A stretch of 53,352 nucleotides of DNA from Nitrososphaerota archaeon (GCA_027886975.1 JAPCJK010000002.1:1-53352); one strand, 5' to 3'; numbered from the stretch's first letter, positions 1 to 8,467 are shown. The notes: a model not told the origin generated them from the letters alone. Numbers and translations: made by a program.

Positions 1-845
1 AGTACATCTTCGACGTCCCAGGATACTCGAAGATTCTGTCCAAGGACCTCGTAAAGTGCCTGGTCGAACAGGGGTTTCAGTACAAACCAACGGTTGTCCT
101 AGGCGAGCGTGTGGTCACCCTTCACAAGAGCGACGGCATGTTCGAACTGGGCACCGACAAAGGGACAGTTCATCATTCGAAGGCCATTCTCATCGCAGCC
201 GGGGTCGGGGCGTTCTCTCCCAACAGGCTGGACGCGAGCGGAGCTTCTGAGTATGAGGGGAAGGGAGTTTACTACTTCGTCAAGGACAAGAGCATCTTCA
301 AAGACAAGAACCTCCTGATCGTCGGGGGCGGAGATTCCGCCGTCGACTGGGCCATCAACATCAAAGACACTGCCAAGAAGATCACCCTCGTCCACAGGCG
401 AGACGTCTTCAGGGCGCACGAGGGGAGTGTCGCGGAGCTCATGAGTTCGTCTGTCGATGTCAAATTGTTTTTCGAAGTGAAAAAGGTGATGGGCGACGGG
501 TCAAAGGTCACCAAGGCCGTCATCTTTGACAACAGGTCCCAGGCGGAGACCACGCTCGACGTCGATGCGATCCTCGTTAACATAGGTTTCAGGGCCGACC
601 TTGGGCCGATCAAAGACTGGGGACTTCAGATAGACGGAAGGGAGATCCGTGTGAACGGCAAGATGGAGACGAACATACCTGGCGTTTACGTGGCAGGGGA
701 CATCGCAGGGCCTCTGGACGGGGTGAAGTTGAATCTCATCGCTACAGGATACGCCCAGGCAGCCCTTGCGGTCAACGTGGCCAAGGCCTACGTGGACCCG
801 AACTCGAAGATCTTCCCAGGCCACAGCAGTGAAATGAAGAGATAG
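1..845 (+). CDS. Ferredoxin-NADP reductase, TrxR-like type (5' partial)
   Basis: The reading frame is open from base 3 and the gene enters from outside the window, so only about 280 C-terminal residues are visible. It is a two-dinucleotide-domain flavoprotein: the second dinucleotide motif reads IVGGGDSAVDWA, followed by the NADP-type VHRRD segment, and the C-terminal FAD motif is VYVAGDIAG. Thioredoxin reductases carry a CxxC just before the second GxGxxA motif. Here that stretch (GKGVYYFVKDKSIF) has no cysteine, which matches the TrxR-like ferredoxin/flavodoxin-NADP reductases of the Bacillus YumC type. The expected role is electron transfer between reduced ferredoxin and NADP(H) in the cytoplasm. 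A zinc dicluster ferredoxin encoded at 32 kb is a possible partner (inference). The stop codon directly abuts the stop of the convergent eL15 gene. Confidence 0.85.
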   Translation, partial: YIFDVPGYSKILSKDLVKCLVEQGFQYKPTVVLGERVVTLHKSDGMFELGTDKGTVHHSKAILIAAGVGAFSPNRLDASGASEYEGKGVYYFVKDKSIFKDKNLLIVGGGDSAVDWAINIKDTAKKITLVHRRDVFRAHEGSVAELMSSSVDVKLFFEVKKVMGDGSKVTKAVIFDNRSQAETTLDVDAILVNIGFRADLGPIKDWGLQIDGREIRVNGKMETNIPGVYVAGDIAGPLDGVKLNLIATGYAQAALAVNVAKAYVDPNSKIFPGHSSEMKR

Positions 846-1301
846 CTAGTCCAGAATCCCAAGCGTTCTTCGATAATTGTAATCGTTCATCACCGCTGGG
901 TGCATCGGGTCGATGAGTATGCATTCGAACCATGCATGGATTCCGTCATGCCAGACGGGGTAGGACCCTAGGAGCTTCATGTTCGGGTGCCTTTCGATGG
1001 CCCTCCTTTCGGCCACCGATTGCGATGACACCGACGACTTGATCTTCAGGACACCCATGTGCTTTGGCCTTCTTCCTGATGTCGGCCGCTTTCTCCTCAT
1101 CCCTCCCCTGGAGACGCGCATCCGGATGACCACAACACCTTCCTTCGCTTTGTAACCGAGCGCCCTGGCCCGGTCTAGCCTCCACGGACGGTCGACCCTC
1201 ACCATGGCGGGCTGCTTTCTCAGCTCGACGGCCCTGGCCCTGATATCCCCTGCCTTCTCGTGGAAAATGTCCTGCCAAGTCTTCGAAATCTGTCTGTACA
1301 T
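846..1301 (-). CDS. rpl15e: Large ribosomal subunit protein eL15, short form
   Basis: This is a basic 151-residue protein carrying the family core, including ARALGYKAKEG, RVSRGGMRRKRP, SGRRPKHMGV and the ERHPNMKLLGSYPV segment. Euryarchaeal eL15 is about 190 residues. This copy ends shortly after the DPMHPA motif and lacks the long basic C-terminal tail, although the frame is clean and the stop is well defined. I believe thaumarchaeal eL15 is similarly short, so this is probably lineage-typical rather than a broken gene. A TATA-like element (TTTATTT on the minus strand, 1332-1338) lies 31-37 bases upstream of the ATG, suggesting its own promoter although the serA-like gene lies just upstream on the same strand. 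Confidence 0.9.
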   Translation of the reverse strand: MYRQISKTWQDIFHEKAGDIRARAVELRKQPAMVRVDRPWRLDRARALGYKAKEGVVVIRMRVSRGGMRRKRPTSGRRPKHMGVLKIKSSVSSQSVAERRAIERHPNMKLLGSYPVWHDGIHAWFECILIDPMHPAVMNDYNYRRTLGILD

Positions 1302-1355
1302 GGGTATTGGGCCGCCTCGACTTCGGTCGCCAAATAAACGTTCTTCAGAGAATCG

Positions 1356-2264
1356 TCACGTTGTAAGGAAGTTCCGTATCTTCTCTCCGATGACTTCGAT
1401 CGCATTGACTTGCGCCTCCTCGGTCTGGCCCCCAATGTGAGGCGTGAGGATTGTGAAGGGGGCCGAGAGAATCGCACCGGACGGAGGCTCCTTTTCGAAC
1501 ACGTCAAGGGCGGCGCCTCCAATGCGGCCCTCCGTGAGCGCGGCCGCTAGTGCATCTTCCTCGACCACCCCACCACGCGAGGTATTGACCAGATAGGCGG
1601 TCTTCTTCATCATGGAGATCCTGGACTTGTCTACCAAGTGGGTAGTTTCAACAGTCAAGGGGATATGAAGGGTGATGTAGTCGGAGGTTGCGAAGAGTTG
1701 GTCGATATCCACAACCCTCCCTCCGAAACCAGCCAGGACGTCCGCCGGGATATTGATTACGTCGTAGACGAGGACCGACATCCCGAGGGTCTTGCCGATC
1801 TCTGCGATTCTGCGGCCAATCCTCCCAAGGCCCACTATCCCTAGAGCCTTCCCTTTCAGCTCCGTCCCGACCAAGGAGTTCTTCTCCCACTTCCCTGCTT
1901 TGACTCCCTGGTCAGCCACAACCAAGTTTCTACTTAGCGCCAGCATCAACAGCACGACGTGTTCTGAGACGGCTTCCACGAGAGATTCGGGACTGTTCAC
2001 CACCGTCACGCCCCTCGATTTCGCGTAATCGACGTCGATGTTGTCCAAGCCCGTCCCGGGACGGGCAATGAGCTTCAAACGTGCGGCCTTGTCAATAACT
2101 TCGCGGTCGACCCTGGTCTTGCTTCGGACGACAATTATCTCGTAACCGTTCACTGTCTTCAGTAGCTCTTCTCTAGATATCGTCGGTTTGTAGTCCACAT
2201 CGACAGAGGCTCCGAGCGAGAGCTTCTCTACTTCCACGTGTTCACATATCAGGATCCTGACCAA
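1356..2264 (-). CDS. serA: D-3-phosphoglycerate dehydrogenase-type D-2-hydroxyacid dehydrogenase
   Basis: This 302-residue NAD-dependent D-2-hydroxyacid dehydrogenase has the Rossmann motif GIVGLGRIGRR near residue 145. The catalytic trio is visible: Arg in NTSRGGVV, Glu in DVFEKEPP and His in TPHIGGQT. The PGTGLDNIDV segment is typical of phosphoglycerate dehydrogenases. The short form lacks the C-terminal ACT/ASB regulatory domains of bacterial SerA, as in many archaea. The likely reaction is oxidation of 3-phosphoglycerate to 3-phosphohydroxypyruvate, the first step of serine synthesis; another 2-hydroxyacid substrate cannot be excluded. The start is a TTG at 2264 overlapping the last 16 bases of the upstream FAD oxidoreductase gene, so the two are probably co-transcribed. 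Confidence 0.8.
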   Translation of the reverse strand: MVRILICEHVEVEKLSLGASVDVDYKPTISREELLKTVNGYEIIVVRSKTRVDREVIDKAARLKLIARPGTGLDNIDVDYAKSRGVTVVNSPESLVEAVSEHVVLLMLALSRNLVVADQGVKAGKWEKNSLVGTELKGKALGIVGLGRIGRRIAEIGKTLGMSVLVYDVINIPADVLAGFGGRVVDIDQLFATSDYITLHIPLTVETTHLVDKSRISMMKKTAYLVNTSRGGVVEEDALAAALTEGRIGGAALDVFEKEPPSGAILSAPFTILTPHIGGQTEEAQVNAIEVIGEKIRNFLTT

Positions 2265-3475
2265 GCTTGCAGCCCCAGCCTGGCGGTGTCCGACACCAGC
2301 GATATATCGCTTGAACAGCCCGAGACTCCGTATGCTACGGCTCGAAGGCTGGTCGAGGAGTTTATTGCCATAAGGACTCCAAGCCGTTGATCTCCCTCTT
2401 CAATGACCAGTTCGACCCCGACCACCCTCCCGCTCGGCCGCTCGTATACAATGGAACATGCCGATTCGGGACTCCACCTGCGGCTGATTTCTGAGACCAT
2501 CAGCCCGTGGGCTCGAGCCTCCTCGAGCCTAGTTCCAGCCCTCGCCCACCTTAGGCCGAAGAACGAAGCCTCGGCGAAGTTCAGGGTTCGCATGGAAACT
2601 CTGTGTCCCGCTGCGTTTGCCCCTGCGACCCTCCCGGAGGTCGCTGCGGCCCCTTCCAGAGTGCCGAGATGGGGCCAGCAATAGCGGGGTTCAGCGCACC
2701 CGCCTGCAGCGTAGAGTAAGGGGGAACTCGACCTGAGGTTTTGGTCAACGAGTAGCCCCCCATTCGGACCTGTCTCTCCGAGTGTTTGAGGAAAGCAGGG
2801 GACGCGCCCGGGCAGAAAGACAAGCGCATCGCATGGAACGACCGTCCCCCCTGCAAGGACTGCTTCCACATGGCCACACCCCAACGCGCTCCGCAACGTC
2901 GAATCGAGGATTGAGACTCCCCTCCTGGCGGCCGCGTCCCTGACAGCGGTCCCGATTGTCTTGCTCGCGAACCGTTCGAGCCAGGGCGCAGTAAGTAGTG
3001 TGACTTTCCTCCCCGTCCCCCTGAGTCCATCCGCCACATGGAACGCCTGAACCCCCTCCCCGCGGATGACGACGTGAGCCATCGAAGACCTTTCGCGCCC
3101 CAATTCGGCGTATGCCTCGAGCCCATCTAGAATGATGACCCCTTGTTTTCTCCGACCATGAAATACTGCAGGAACGAATTCGCTGCCTGTCGCAAGCACA
3201 ACCGAATCGAACCTAACCTTCGTTCCATCGGTCGTGAGGACGAAGTCCCTACCGATAGAGGTCACATTGGCGCCGAGCGTCAATTCAACGTTGTCTGGAA
3301 GGGGGTGCGACCCCGCGGACTGCTCGGGCGAAAGAATCAAGTCAGGCCATACCTGCCACGAGGGTTCCCAGCCATCTAACCGCTCTAGGAGTATGACCTC
3401 CGCTCCGTTTCTTGACGCTTCAGCTGCGGCTTCAAAGCCCGCGGTCCCTCCCCCGACGACGGCGACACTGCTCAT
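2249..3475 (-). CDS. FAD-dependent pyridine nucleotide-disulfide oxidoreductase family protein
   Basis: This 408-residue flavoprotein has an N-terminal FAD motif (VAVVGGGTAGFEAA), the VLATGSE strand-turn and a second FAD-contact segment LLYAAGGCAE, the Pyr_redox_2 arrangement. The NAD(P)-binding glycine motif in the middle is weak (VVIRGEGVQAFHVADGL). There is no CxxxxC redox-active disulfide near the N-terminus, so this is not a lipoamide dehydrogenase or mercuric reductase. It may resemble NADH oxidases, CoA-disulfide reductases or rubredoxin-type reductases. The specific electron donor and acceptor cannot be read from the sequence. The ATG lies 25-30 bases from the palindromic TATA element shared with the divergent GTPase gene, so the mRNA is probably leaderless. 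It is followed by, and overlaps, the serA-like gene. Confidence 0.75.
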   Translation of the reverse strand: MSSVAVVGGGTAGFEAAAEASRNGAEVILLERLDGWEPSWQVWPDLILSPEQSAGSHPLPDNVELTLGANVTSIGRDFVLTTDGTKVRFDSVVLATGSEFVPAVFHGRRKQGVIILDGLEAYAELGRERSSMAHVVIRGEGVQAFHVADGLRGTGRKVTLLTAPWLERFASKTIGTAVRDAAARRGVSILDSTLRSALGCGHVEAVLAGGTVVPCDALVFLPGRVPCFPQTLGETGPNGGLLVDQNLRSSSPLLYAAGGCAEPRYCWPHLGTLEGAAATSGRVAGANAAGHRVSMRTLNFAEASFFGLRWARAGTRLEEARAHGLMVSEISRRWSPESACSIVYERPSGRVVGVELVIEEGDQRLGVLMAINSSTSLRAVAYGVSGCSSDISLVSDTARLGLQAWSGS

Positions 3476-3498
3476 CCGAAGGCTCGGTGCGTAAGACG

Positions 3499-3506
3499 GT
3501 TATAAC
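3499..3506. promoter_or_regulatory. Palindromic bidirectional TATA element (GTTATAAC)
   Basis: The 8-base perfect palindrome GTTATAAC sits almost exactly midway between two divergent ATG codons (3475 minus, 3529 plus). Its TTATAA core lies 25-30 bases from the minus-strand ATG and 24-29 bases from the plus-strand ATG, the usual archaeal spacing from TATA box to transcription start. Both transcripts are therefore predicted to start at or very near the start codon (leaderless). No other AT-rich element exists in the 53-base gap. Confidence 0.65.
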
Positions 3507-3528
3507 GGGCCGGGAATTTGGCGGGCCC

Positions 3529-4734
3529 ATGCTGGTGGGAGTCGTCGGTAAACCTAATGTGGGCAAGTCGACCTTATTCGCCGCGGCCACCCTCAAGGAC
3601 GTGCCGATCGCGGACTACCCGTTCACGACAATCCAACCGAACATAGGCATCGCTCATTTGCGGACCAAGTGCGTGTGTCGAGAGATGGGTGTCACAGACA
3701 GCCCTCGGAACTCGACCTGCATCGACGGAGTGAGGCTGATTCCCGTCAAGATTGTCGACGTCGCAGGTCTCGTAGAAGGTGCAGCACAGGGGAGGGGGCT
3801 GGGGAACAAGTTCCTCGACGAGATAAGGCAGGCGGACGCCCTGATTCACGTCGTGGACGCGTCCGGGTCCACGGACATCGAAGGGAGGAAGGTTCCCCCC
3901 GGGTCCCATGATCCCCTTGGCGACGTCGCCATGGTGGAACACGAGTTCGACCTGTGGGCGTTTGGATTGTTGAAAAAAGATTGGGAGAAGGTCTACCGGT
4001 CACTCGAGCAGTCGGGAGGAAAAATAATCGACCATCTCGCCGAAAGATTGTCAGGACTCTCAGTGACCCTTGCAGACGTGGAGCTCGTAATCCAGCGCCT
4101 TCACCTGCGGACAGAGAAGCCCAGCATGTGGACGGACGAACAATTGCTTCAGTTCGTGATTGAAATTCGGAAGCTAACGAAGCCGTCTCTCCTCGCAGCC
4201 AACAAGGCGGACCTCCCTGCGTCGCTGCCAAACATTGAGAAGCTCAAACGGACGGGAAGGAAGGTGATACCTTGCGCATCAGAGGCGGAGCTCCTCCTTA
4301 GGAGGGCAGCCGAGCATGGGCTGGTCGAGTATCTACCGGGGGATGGCAGATTTGCCGTGAAGAACCCCGAGAGGCTGAGCCAGGCTCAGTCGAACGCCCT
4401 CAAGATGGTCGACGAAAGGGTGATGCGCGTCTTTGGGGGTACTGGGGTGCAGGAGGCGATAAACCAAGCTTTCTTCGATCTTTTGAAAGCCATAGTCGTC
4501 TTCCCTGTCGAGGACGAGACCAAGCTCTCGGACAAGTTGGGGCGCATTCTCCCTGACGCCTTCATCATGAAGGGTGGTTCCACCGCCCTTGACCTGGCCA
4601 GAACAGTCCACAGCGAGCTTGCCGAAGGGTTCCTTTACGCGATTGACGCAAGGAATGGGAAGAGGCTAGGCGCGGACCACGTGTTGGGAAACAGAGACAT
4701 AGTCAAGATCGTATCAGGCGGCAAGAGGGGGTAG
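3529..4734 (+). CDS. YchF/Obg-family GTP-binding protein with C-terminal TGS domain
   Basis: This is a 401-residue P-loop GTPase. The G1 motif GKPNVGKST is at residues 7-15, the G3 motif is DVAGLVEGA, the G4 motif is NKAD, and a C-terminal TGS-like domain (VFPVEDETKLSD ... VLGNRDIVKIV) ends the protein. This layout matches the archaeal YchF/Obg-like ATPase-GTPases that bind ribosomes. The frame is open 39 codons further upstream, but the family N-terminus (MLVGVVGKPN) and the TATA element 24-29 bases upstream both fix the start at ATG 3529. An insertion around residues 40-65 contains three cysteines (CVCREMG...STC). The last 21 bases overlap the convergent eS1 gene. Confidence 0.88.
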   Translation: MLVGVVGKPNVGKSTLFAAATLKDVPIADYPFTTIQPNIGIAHLRTKCVCREMGVTDSPRNSTCIDGVRLIPVKIVDVAGLVEGAAQGRGLGNKFLDEIRQADALIHVVDASGSTDIEGRKVPPGSHDPLGDVAMVEHEFDLWAFGLLKKDWEKVYRSLEQSGGKIIDHLAERLSGLSVTLADVELVIQRLHLRTEKPSMWTDEQLLQFVIEIRKLTKPSLLAANKADLPASLPNIEKLKRTGRKVIPCASEAELLLRRAAEHGLVEYLPGDGRFAVKNPERLSQAQSNALKMVDERVMRVFGGTGVQEAINQAFFDLLKAIVVFPVEDETKLSDKLGRILPDAFIMKGGSTALDLARTVHSELAEGFLYAIDARNGKRLGADHVLGNRDIVKIVSGGKRG

Positions 4735-5337
4735 CAGCTCGGACTTCCTTTCCTCAGGCCTCGAGATCAGTTTGCTCTTCCTTACGCCCACGTGCCTAAG
4801 GTGCGTAACCTTCTTCGCCTCGTTGTAGACATCTGACGCTACCTTCTGAAGTACTAGCTCCTGGGCGAAGCCTTCGTAGTTCATGCCCGCGGCCTTCTCA
4901 GCAATCACTCTGTCCATAATCAGCCTGAGGTCATGCTTCTTGGAGCTGTTCATCTTGCCCTGGGAGAGGGCTGTGCAGTATACGCGTACTACATATCCAT
5001 CCTTGGTCGTGTAGTCGTGGATCAAGTCAGACATTGAAGAACCCCTTCTGATGAGGCTTCTAAGGAACTCCCGAGAATATTCGTGCCCTTTGAAAACTGT
5101 GTGGGCAGTATCCCCTTCGACTCGATCTACTTGGAAAAATAGTTTGAAGGCGTAGTGCTGGGGATCCTGCTTGAGGATGTCATACAGCGTGGTTTCAATC
5201 ACCCTCCCCGCGGGTTTCTGTATGTCAGTCAGGGGGACCCTGGCGATGGGGGCGTTGCCGAACGAAGGCGAGGCGGTAACAACGACCCATGATTTCAGCT
5301 TCCATTTGTCCCTCACCTTGGCGACTTTCTTTGGCAA
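4714..5337 (-). CDS. rps3ae: Small ribosomal subunit protein eS1 (S3Ae)
   Basis: This basic 207-residue protein has the archaeal/eukaryotic eS1 pattern: an N-terminal KVRDKWKLKSWV segment, GRVIETTLYDIL, the central FKGHEYSREFLRSLIRRGSS motif and DYTTKDGYVVRVYC. It is a small-subunit platform protein near the mRNA exit. The start is a TTG at 5337, with a minus-strand TATA box at 5363-5368, 26-31 bases upstream, consistent with leaderless expression from its own promoter in the short gap after serS. In many archaea eS1 lies close to the uS15/RecJ-like cluster, as here. Its 3' end overlaps the convergent GTPase gene by 21 bases. Confidence 0.9.
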   Translation of the reverse strand: MPKKVAKVRDKWKLKSWVVVTASPSFGNAPIARVPLTDIQKPAGRVIETTLYDILKQDPQHYAFKLFFQVDRVEGDTAHTVFKGHEYSREFLRSLIRRGSSMSDLIHDYTTKDGYVVRVYCTALSQGKMNSSKKHDLRLIMDRVIAEKAAGMNYEGFAQELVLQKVASDVYNEAKKVTHLRHVGVRKSKLISRPEERKSELLPPLAA

Positions 5338-5362
5338 ACGAAGGCGCCCCGTCTGATTCTGC

Positions 5363-5368
5363 TTATAA
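5363..5368 (-). promoter_or_regulatory. TATA box for eS1
   Basis: The sequence TTATAA lies in the 33-base gap between the end of serS and the TTG start of eS1, 26-31 bases upstream of that start. Position and sequence fit an archaeal TATA box driving a leaderless transcript, giving eS1 its own promoter at the end of the cluster. Confidence 0.5.
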
Positions 5369-5370
5369 CT

Positions 5371-6648
5371 TCACTGTCGTTTGAGCGTGTCCATCCCGCC
5401 CATGTATGGCCCGAGGACCTTCGGGATCCTTATCGACCCGTCCTTCTCTTGGAAGTTCTCCACCAAAGCAACTAGGGTCCTAGTCACGACGGCGCTCGAA
5501 TTCAGGGTATGGACGAGAACTGTAGGCTCGCTCTGCTTCTCCCTGTACCTGATGCGTAGCCTCCGCGATTGGAAGTCAGTGACGTTGCTCGCGGAGGCCA
5601 TCTCCCTAAACTTCTCCTGCCCGGGCAACCAGGCTTCGAGGTCGTAGGTCTTCGCTGACATGAAACCCGTGTCCCCGCTGCATAACGCCACCACCCGGTG
5701 TGGTATCCCCAGCTCCTGGTAAATCTCCTCGGCGTTGGAGATAAGCTCCTCGTGCAACTTCCAGCTGTCTTCAGGTCGGCTGAAGACCACTTGTTCGACC
5801 TTGTAAAACTGGTGGACCCTGAAAATCCCCTTGGTGTCCTTCCCGTGAGCCCCTGCCTCAACCCTGAAGCATGGGCTGAAGCCGCAGTACCTGGTTGGGA
5901 GGCGAGAAACCTCAAGGATTTCGTCCATGTGCATCGAGACCAGCGGATGCTCCGATGTTGCGATCAAATGGAGGTCCTCCCCTTCGACCTTGTAGATTAC
6001 GGGCCCAAAGTCGTCCAGGTTGACTACGCCCTCATAGGCGGCCCTGTTGAGCATGAAGGGAGGCTCGACTGGAGTGTACCCCCGGGAGCGCAAGAAATCG
6101 AGGGCATACTGCATGATGGCATGCTCGAGTTTGACTGCGCCCCCTTTGAGAAAGAAGAAACGGGCCCCTGCGACCTTAGCCCCCCTTTCGATGTCGACCA
6201 TTCCAAGGCCCGTGAGCAGGTCGATGTGATCCCTGGGTTCGAACCCGAACTCGGGAGGCTTCCCCCAAGTCCGAACCGTCACACTCTGAGTTTCGTCCTT
6301 TCCCGTCGGGACGGTTTCGTGGAGGATGTTGGGTAGGCTCAGAAGGATCTTCGTCAGCCTTGCGTTCTTTTCCTCGACCTCCGACTCTAGATTCTTGATC
6401 TTCTGGGGGATGTCCTTGACTTCCTTGAGCTTGGCTTCGATGGGAACCCCCTTCTTCTTCAGCTCAGCGACCTGAGCAGTAAGCTCGTTCTGCCTGTGCC
6501 TCAGTTTGTCGACTTCAGTCTTGAGCTTCCTCCATTCCGCGTCTGCCCTCGCCGCTTCCACGACTAGTGGAACTTTGTCGGCTGCGCCCCTTCTCTTCAG
6601 GCTTTGGACTATCGCGTCTGGATTGTCTCGAACGAGCTTGACATCCAT
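5371..6648 (-). CDS. serS: Seryl-tRNA synthetase
   Basis: This class II aminoacyl-tRNA synthetase has about 425 residues. The N-terminal coiled-coil arm (roughly residues 30-110, with the LKTEVDKLRHRQNELTAQ pattern) is the tRNA-binding arm of the common SerRS. Motif 2 appears in YCGFSPCFRVEAGAHGKDTKG and motif 3 at the C-terminus. It charges tRNA-Ser and is the common rather than the rare methanogen-type enzyme. I chose ATG 6648; a TTG one codon upstream is also possible. The gene follows pcc1 with an 11-base gap (8 bases from the TTG), as part of the minus-strand cluster. Confidence 0.95.
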   Translation of the reverse strand: MDVKLVRDNPDAIVQSLKRRGAADKVPLVVEAARADAEWRKLKTEVDKLRHRQNELTAQVAELKKKGVPIEAKLKEVKDIPQKIKNLESEVEEKNARLTKILLSLPNILHETVPTGKDETQSVTVRTWGKPPEFGFEPRDHIDLLTGLGMVDIERGAKVAGARFFFLKGGAVKLEHAIMQYALDFLRSRGYTPVEPPFMLNRAAYEGVVNLDDFGPVIYKVEGEDLHLIATSEHPLVSMHMDEILEVSRLPTRYCGFSPCFRVEAGAHGKDTKGIFRVHQFYKVEQVVFSRPEDSWKLHEELISNAEEIYQELGIPHRVVALCSGDTGFMSAKTYDLEAWLPGQEKFREMASASNVTDFQSRRLRIRYREKQSEPTVLVHTLNSSAVVTRTLVALVENFQEKDGSIRIPKVLGPYMGGMDTLKRQ

Positions 6649-6659
6649 CAATTAGACTG

Positions 6660-6926
6660 TCATCCGCGGACCTTGGCGTCGTCGCCATGCGATAAAAGCC
6701 ATACCTCCTCGAAGAGGGAAACATCGCGAAGGATGGCGAGGGCCGTCGAGACAGCTGTCTGCAGGGAGTCAGCTCCGACCCTGAATTTCAAAATGCTCCC
6801 CGCCCCGGTGGCCTTAAGCTTCAAGCTCCTCGGGCCTCCCTCATTGTCAGGCGAGAGCACCGCCTGGAGCCGTCTCCTCGCATCGGGGTCCTTGCAGGTT
6901 AGCGTGAGCAGGACCGAGAACGTCAA
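6660..6926 (-). CDS. pcc1: KEOPS complex subunit Pcc1
   Basis: This 88-residue protein has the Pcc1 pattern: an N-terminal beta strand (TFSVLLTLTC), the SPDNEGGP motif preceding a central strand, then an amphipathic helix with GADSLQTAVSTALAILRDV. Pcc1 is the small dimerisation subunit of KEOPS, which installs the t6A modification on ANN-decoding tRNAs. Its start is a TTG whose last base pairs overlap the stop of the RecJ-like gene (TTGA), implying translational coupling. Two other KEOPS subunits, Kae1 and Bud32, are encoded 2-4 kb upstream on the same strand. I see no Cgi121 gene in the window. Confidence 0.75.
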   Translation of the reverse strand: MTFSVLLTLTCKDPDARRRLQAVLSPDNEGGPRSLKLKATGAGSILKFRVGADSLQTAVSTALAILRDVSLFEEVWLLSHGDDAKVRG

Positions 6927-8467
6927 CTGGAGACTTTTTCCGAGACCGCCCTTGAGAAATCGACTGCCCTTGAGGAAGGAATCTTCGCGCCAGCCGCCAT
7001 GGAATGACCGCCGCCAACCCCGTCTACCGATTCGGCTGCTTCCTGCATTATCAGGCCAAGATTGACGTTCCCCTCATAATTGTCCCCGACCCTCGAGGAA
7101 ATCTTCAGGTCCGAGCCCCGGCTCGATGCGCTGCCGACGACCACCTTGTCCTTGAATTCCAACGAGGAGGTAAGTATGGAAATCACGGGGCCAAGGAGTT
7201 TCTCGTCCACCAATCCCTCCCCGTGCACCAATACGACCCTCCCATGGGGCTCAATCCTCGACGGTTCAGATGCAAGGCCTTCGAGGGCTTTGTTGATCCC
7301 GGTCCTATATTCGTGAAGGGTCTTCATCGCCGCCTTCAGCGCCTCCGACCTGTCCCCGAGACAGACCGAAACTCCGGTCCCCGCCGCTCCCATCCTCCCG
7401 CACGCGTTCAGCAGCGTCCCAAACTCCCTTGCGTCGCGGAGGGGGGTGAAGGCATCTTCAAACCGGAACGCGTATACCTCCCCCACAAGGCTCGCGAGGG
7501 CTTCGGTCGCGCCCTCGGAGGGGCCCAGAGTGCTCGCCAGCACCTCCGTCAACTTCATCTTTTCTTCCGCTGTGAGGGACGAGATGGTCCTCCACGTACC
7601 GCCATCTTTGAGCGTGAGCCCTGACTGGTGAAGAGCTGCAAGGACCGAGTCCTTGTTCCCAGTAAGGCCCTTGAGGAAGGGGGTCGAAGTCAGGGCGATG
7701 GCTTCGTGGATCGGCCTGGTCTCCCTCCCGGTGAACATGAGGTCGCGGGACGCCGCGAGCAGGCCGCCTGATTGCGCTTCTTGAACCGCAGTTTCGTTTA
7801 GACCGGAGAGCGACCTTCCAGGTCCAGCGTCCTGCCTGTCTGCGAGTGCTCCGACGACGGCAAGCGGGGAAAGGTCGCTGTTGGAAGGGTCAAAGGTCAC
7901 CGCGAAGAAATACGCCATGGAGGAAGAACATGCTTCCCTGCCCCCATCATATCCGAAGTTCCAGGCATTCACGACCTGAGCCTTCCCTATTTCCTCCGCG
8001 GGAATCTGATGGTGATCGATGACCAGGAACCTGCCCCCCAGGGCGGACTCGAGCTCGCCGATCAACGTGGAAGCGAGGTCTGTGAAGATGTAGAAATCGT
8101 ATTTCTCGGCCTCGAGCGCCGCTATCGTTCTCGGGTCCAAGTCAGGGACAGTCCTCAGGGTCACGTTCGCCCCCCTCCGCATGAGCGATGCGAAAATGAT
8201 AGACCCGCTGCAAATGCCGTCCGCATCGATGTGGGTAACTATGAGAATCCTCTTGCCTTTCTTCAGGGTTTTCGCAATCTCTGTCGCGATAGCTCTGTAC
8301 CTCGCCAGAAGACCGTCGAGGTCGGCCGTGGGCCTGCCCTCCTCCTTGCTACGCCAGCTGCGCGACCACTGCAGTGTACTTGAAGTCGCTTGGGAGAATG
8401 CCTCTCTCCTTGTAGTACTTTGAAAGCCTGTAGATCTTGGCCTCGACAAGCTCGAGGGAGTGCACAT
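6923..8467 (-). CDS. DHH-family phosphoesterase, RecJ-like (start uncertain)
   Basis: The protein has the DHH phosphoesterase core: VTHIDADGICSGSI (motif I), FYIFTDLAS, the VIDHHQIP motif III and the ADRQDAGPGR segment. The DHHA1 domain follows, with GGHSMAAGAKI near the C-terminus. Archaeal RecJ-like proteins are nucleases, or GINS-associated proteins like GAN/Cdc45. Coordinates run to the only ATG in frame, but the first 46 codons overlap uS15 in another frame and look non-native. After the uS15 stop there is a strong Shine-Dalgarno (AAGGAGGAGGG on the minus strand, about 8337-8347) but no ATG, GTG or TTG before the DHH motif. An in-frame ACG at 8329, about 11 bases after the first GGAGG, is the best-placed codon. 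The 3' end overlaps pcc1 by four bases. Confidence 0.82.
   Translation of the reverse strand: MCTPSSLSRPRSTGFQSTTRREAFSQATSSTLQWSRSWRSKEEGRPTADLDGLLARYRAIATEIAKTLKKGKRILIVTHIDADGICSGSIIFASLMRRGANVTLRTVPDLDPRTIAALEAEKYDFYIFTDLASTLIGELESALGGRFLVIDHHQIPAEEIGKAQVVNAWNFGYDGGREACSSSMAYFFAVTFDPSNSDLSPLAVVGALADRQDAGPGRSLSGLNETAVQEAQSGGLLAASRDLMFTGRETRPIHEAIALTSTPFLKGLTGNKDSVLAALHQSGLTLKDGGTWRTISSLTAEEKMKLTEVLASTLGPSEGATEALASLVGEVYAFRFEDAFTPLRDAREFGTLLNACGRMGAAGTGVSVCLGDRSEALKAAMKTLHEYRTGINKALEGLASEPSRIEPHGRVVLVHGEGLVDEKLLGPVISILTSSLEFKDKVVVGSASSRGSDLKISSRVGDNYEGNVNLGLIMQEAAESVDGVGGGHSMAAGAKIPSSRAVDFSRAVSEKVSS

Noticed and set aside
5698-6336. A 212-codon plus-strand frame.
   Set aside because: Antisense shadow of serS, which is unambiguous by motif.
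7004-7624. A 206-codon plus-strand frame inside the RecJ-like gene.
   Set aside because: Antisense to a gene with clear DHH/DHHA1 motifs; no own domain or promoter.
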